Below are positions 4,141-6,456 of a stretch of 6,456 nucleotides of DNA, piece by piece (position 1 is the stretch's first letter; each line of letters begins with the position of its first letter). The stretch comes from Elusimicrobiota bacterium. Lineage in GTDB: Bacteria > Elusimicrobiota > UBA8919. The notes below the pieces were generated by a model, which ran no database searches, was not told the DNA's origin, and saw only the letters and a program-made list of their open reading frames with translations. The translations under genes and the position numbers were made by a program. The DNA lies in the NCBI GenBank assembly GCA_003452965.1, contig DMMW01000081.1:6116-12571 (forward strand), given 5' to 3'.

Positions 4141-4776
4141 ATGAAGAAAGGTTTTTTTATTACATTGGATGGTTCAGATGGTTGTGGTAAATCCACACAG
4201 GCAGTATTACTTGCAAAAAGGCTAAAAGAACTTAATTTTGATATTGTGTGTACCCGAGAACCGGGCGGAACTAAAGTAGCGGAAACCGTCAGAAAAATCT
4301 TGCTTCATCCCAAAAGCAGGATTTCTCCTATTGCCGAATTATTATTATATGAAGCTTGCCGTGCACAGCTTACCGACGAGCTAATTTTACCTGCCATTAA
4401 TTCAGGTAAAGTCGTGATTTGCGAAAGATATTCTGATGCTACTATTGCATATCAGGGTTTTGGGAGAGGTTTAGATAGGAATATTATTTTTAAACTTAAT
4501 AATATTGCAACCGCAGGGCTGGAACCGGATTTGACCATTCTTTTGGATATAAGTGTAGAAAAAGGGCTTGATAGAGCTTTTGCACGCGGAAAAGACAGAT
4601 TAGAAAACGAAGATTTCGTTTTTCATAAAAAAGTTGGAATGGGATATAAATGGCTTGCCGGCAAATTCCCAAATAGAATAAAGGTTGTTAAACCGAATGG
4701 AACAATAGAGGAAATATCGGAAAGAATTTTTAACATTGTTGCAAAACAAATGAAAATTACGAAAAATAAATTATGA
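4141..4776 (+). CDS. tmk: Thymidylate kinase (dTMP kinase)
   Basis: The enzyme phosphorylates dTMP to dTDP with ATP, an essential cytoplasmic step toward dTTP. The 211 residues match the usual length. The P-loop is GSDGCGKST (11-19); TREPGGT (38-44) and EACRAQL (71-77) help bind the nucleotide; ERYSDATIAYQGFGRGLD (95-112) is the DR-type motif with the dTMP-contacting segment; ARGKDRLE (148-155) is the lid. The ATG chosen places the P-loop at the normal distance from the N-terminus. No Shine-Dalgarno sequence is visible in the pyrimidine- and A-rich 20 bases before it. The gene ends in an ATGA overlap with holB, so the two are likely translationally coupled. It appears intact. Confidence 0.97.
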   Translation: MKKGFFITLDGSDGCGKSTQAVLLAKRLKELNFDIVCTREPGGTKVAETVRKILLHPKSRISPIAELLLYEACRAQLTDELILPAINSGKVVICERYSDATIAYQGFGRGLDRNIIFKLNNIATAGLEPDLTILLDISVEKGLDRAFARGKDRLENEDFVFHKKVGMGYKWLAGKFPNRIKVVKPNGTIEEISERIFNIVAKQMKITKNKL

Positions 4777-5618
4777 AATTGATAGGGCATAATAAACAAG
4801 AAGAGATGTTTCTTAGGGCGATTGAAAAGAACCATATTCATTCTTCATATATTTTTTCAGGACAATCCGGCATAGGTAAAAGACTGTTTGCTTTGCGACT
4901 TGCAAAGATGCTGAATTGTGTTGGAAAAATATCAAAAAGACCTTGCGAAGAATGCCCGTCGTGCAAAAAAATAGAATCGGGCAATCACCCGGATGTTGTA
5001 ACAATATCCGTGCTTGAAGAAAAATCATGGATTTCAATTGACCAGATAAAAGACATGATAAAAAGCCTTCAGATTAATACGATTATGAACGGTTACAATA
5101 TAAGAATAATAGATAGCGCCCATTTGATAAAAGAAGACGCTGCAAATTCGCTATTGAAGATTCTTGAAGAACCGCCTAAAAATACCGTTATAATTCTGAT
5201 TACACCGGTTCCGCATTCATTACCAAGAACGATACTGTCCAGATGTGCAACGGTTTTTTTTAATGTTTTAAGTGACGGTGAAATTAAAAAAGAGCTTGAA
5301 AAGTATGAATTAACCAAAAACGAATTAGATTTTGTTGTTTCCGTAGCCATGGGCTCTTTAGGTAAAGCAACAGAATTAGCTCAAGATAAGGATATGATTT
5401 CTAAATATATAAACGTTTTAACGGATTTCAAAAAGGGCAAATTTGTAAATTCAAAATATGAAAGAAATGAAGCGGTGGATTTTTTGAATATACTTGCCAG
5501 CCAGGTTAGATATTATGAGCCTGAAAAAGTCGGGATTGTTTTAAAGATGCAAAATTATATCAGAAGAAATACAAACATAGGTTTAACATTAGAAGTTTTA
5601 CGTCAAAATTTATTATGA
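4773..5618 (+). CDS. holB: DNA polymerase III delta prime subunit (clamp loader)
   Basis: This is the delta prime subunit of the clamp loader, which with tau/gamma and delta loads the sliding clamp during replication. The 281-residue protein starts with the AAA+ fold: P-loop-like GQSGIGKR (30-37), where Arg replaces the Ser/Thr of an active Walker A, as is common in delta prime; a zinc-binding module with Cys49, 58, 61 and 64; DSAHLIKEDAANSLLKILEEPP (114-135, Walker B/EEPP region); and the sensor-1 SRC motif (156-158). The C-terminal collar domain is shorter than in E. coli (334 residues in total there). DnaX would be longer with a fully active P-loop, so holB is preferred. It overlaps tmk by 4 bases and lacks its own ribosome site. 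Confidence 0.93.
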   Translation: MKLIGHNKQEEMFLRAIEKNHIHSSYIFSGQSGIGKRLFALRLAKMLNCVGKISKRPCEECPSCKKIESGNHPDVVTISVLEEKSWISIDQIKDMIKSLQINTIMNGYNIRIIDSAHLIKEDAANSLLKILEEPPKNTVIILITPVPHSLPRTILSRCATVFFNVLSDGEIKKELEKYELTKNELDFVVSVAMGSLGKATELAQDKDMISKYINVLTDFKKGKFVNSKYERNEAVDFLNILASQVRYYEPEKVGIVLKMQNYIRRNTNIGLTLEVLRQNLL

Positions 5619-5624
5619 GGTGAT
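5617..5624 (+). promoter_or_regulatory. Strong ribosome binding site for ricT
   Basis: GAGGTGAT starts in the holB stop codon and lies just before the ATG at 5628. It is the only strong Shine-Dalgarno sequence in the window and fixes the ricT start. Confidence 0.8.
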
Positions 5625-5627
5625 ATT

Positions 5628-6413
5628 ATGCCGCTTGCAGTTGGTGTTCAAATAAGAAGAACAAAGGATATTATTTATTGTGATGCAGGTTCAATAGATG
5701 TTTCAATGAATACTCAGTTATTGGTTGAGGTTGATAATGGGATAGAGGTTGGAATGGTAGTGATTCCCGAACAGATGATAGAAACGAAAGAGCCTCTTAA
5801 AAAAGTTATACGATTATTTACGGAAGAGGATATTAAACGTGTTGAGAAAAATAAAGGGTATGCTAAACGGGATCTTCCTGTAATACTTGATAAAGTGGAA
5901 ACGCTTAAAGTGAAGATGAATCTTTCAATGATAGAATATAATTTTGAAAAAACCAAACTTTTTATTTATTATACGGCAGAAGAAAGGGTTGACTTTCGCG
6001 AATTACTTAAGGAATTAGGAGCAGTGCTTAAAACAAGAATTCAGATGGTTCAGATAGGTGTCAGAGACGAAGTAAAAATATTGGGTTCATTGGGGCACTG
6101 CGGGCAGATATGTTGTTGCCAGAGATTTTTAAAAGATTTTACATCGGTTACCACTGAAATAGCAAAAGATCAGAACCTTACTATCAATCCAGCAAAAATT
6201 TCGGGTGTTTGCGGAAGATTAATGTGTTGTATTGCATACGAACACGATTTTTATGTATCGGAAAGTAAAAAATATCCTCAGGTAGGAAGCGAGGTTAAAA
6301 CACCTGAGGGCAAAGGAAAGGTTACCGGCGTTAATATTTTTAAGTCGGAAATTAATGTGCAATTTGAGGACGGGCGCACTAAAAAATTTGCACAAAAAGA
6401 ATTATTAAAATAA
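5628..6413 (+). CDS. ricT: PSP1-domain protein, RicT/YaaT family
   Basis: In Bacillus subtilis the homologue (RicT, formerly YaaT) forms a complex with RicA and RicF that binds [4Fe-4S] clusters and affects RNase Y-dependent mRNA maturation, sporulation and competence. The role here is inferred from family only. The 261-residue protein shows the PSP1 core and its cysteine clusters: GHCGQICCCQRFLKDF (156-171; Cys158, 162, 163, 164) and KISGVCGRLMCCIAYEHDFY (190-209; Cys195, 200, 201), joined by DQNLTINPAK (181-190). The C-terminus has a KTPEGKGKVTGVNIF segment typical of the family. It follows holB by 9 bases with a strong ribosome site, matching the tmk...holB-yaaT neighbourhood of Firmicutes. 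No membrane segment is seen. Family assignment is firm; exact function is not. Confidence 0.92.
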   Translation: MPLAVGVQIRRTKDIIYCDAGSIDVSMNTQLLVEVDNGIEVGMVVIPEQMIETKEPLKKVIRLFTEEDIKRVEKNKGYAKRDLPVILDKVETLKVKMNLSMIEYNFEKTKLFIYYTAEERVDFRELLKELGAVLKTRIQMVQIGVRDEVKILGSLGHCGQICCCQRFLKDFTSVTTEIAKDQNLTINPAKISGVCGRLMCCIAYEHDFYVSESKKYPQVGSEVKTPEGKGKVTGVNIFKSEINVQFEDGRTKKFAQKELLK

Positions 6414-6434
6414 GAGCGGCAAGAAGAGATTTGG

Positions 6435-6456
6435 ATGTTTACCCCGATAGGTTTCT
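6435..6456 (+). CDS. Possible 5' end of a following gene (partial)
   Basis: After ricT, an ATG at 6435 reads MFTPIGF to the window edge, with purine-rich AAGAAGAG a few bases upstream as a possible ribosome site. Another frame (TTG at 6431, LDVYPDRF) is also open, so the frame is not settled. Only 22 bases are available, too few to recognise a family. It would continue the tmk-holB-ricT operon. Confidence 0.25.

Noticed and set aside
4623..5956. Minus-strand open frames opposite tmk, holB and ricT
   Set aside because: All are antisense shadows of well-supported genes, with hydrophobic low-complexity translations and no start signals.

Overview
The window is ordinary bacterial chromosome, AT-rich in its genes, with two oppositely directed gene groups. 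Dense, GC-richer palindromic repeats lie within and upstream of the left group. Promoters are sigma70-like, Shine-Dalgarno signals are mostly weak, and the intergenic repeats resemble those of uncultured bacterial lineages. I could not name the phylum; something near Elusimicrobiota or Omnitrophota is a guess from general resemblance only.

Left half (minus strand, read right to left): hypC (2769-2551), hypD (2195-1122) and hypE (1083-73). Their products build and deliver the Fe(CN)2(CO) centre of [NiFe]-hydrogenases. HypE makes the cyanide ligands, HypC-HypD is the scaffold that collects iron, CN and CO, and HypC carries the group to the hydrogenase large subunit. No hypA, hypB, hypF or hydrogenase structural gene is visible here.

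Right half (plus strand): surE (nucleotide phosphatase), then tmk, holB and a ricT/PSP1-family gene. tmk and holB overlap by ATGA, and ricT follows after 9 bases with a good ribosome binding site. The tmk-holB-ricT order is a familiar housekeeping arrangement (dTMP kinase, clamp-loader delta prime, PSP1 protein). A further gene may begin in the last 22 bases.

The unusual part is the non-coding DNA. Between hypC and surE, two back-to-back promoters can be read with their -35 boxes in one palindrome (TTGACAAAAAGTCAA, 3228-3242). If the leftward one is used, hypC carries a leader of about 440 nt made almost wholly of modular hairpin repeats: five copies of a 27-bp unit, a perfect 77-bp direct duplication, and several second hairpins, three of them placed exactly 7 nt after a unit. 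The 355 bp between hypC and hypD are also nearly all repeats: an 8-bp tandem repeat running into the hypC stop, a nested CCGCC hairpin, and a 200-bp element bounded by TGTCAT/ATGACA that ends 15 bp before the hypD start. I see no new protein system. The novelty, if any, is this repeat architecture embedded in the hyp transcript.
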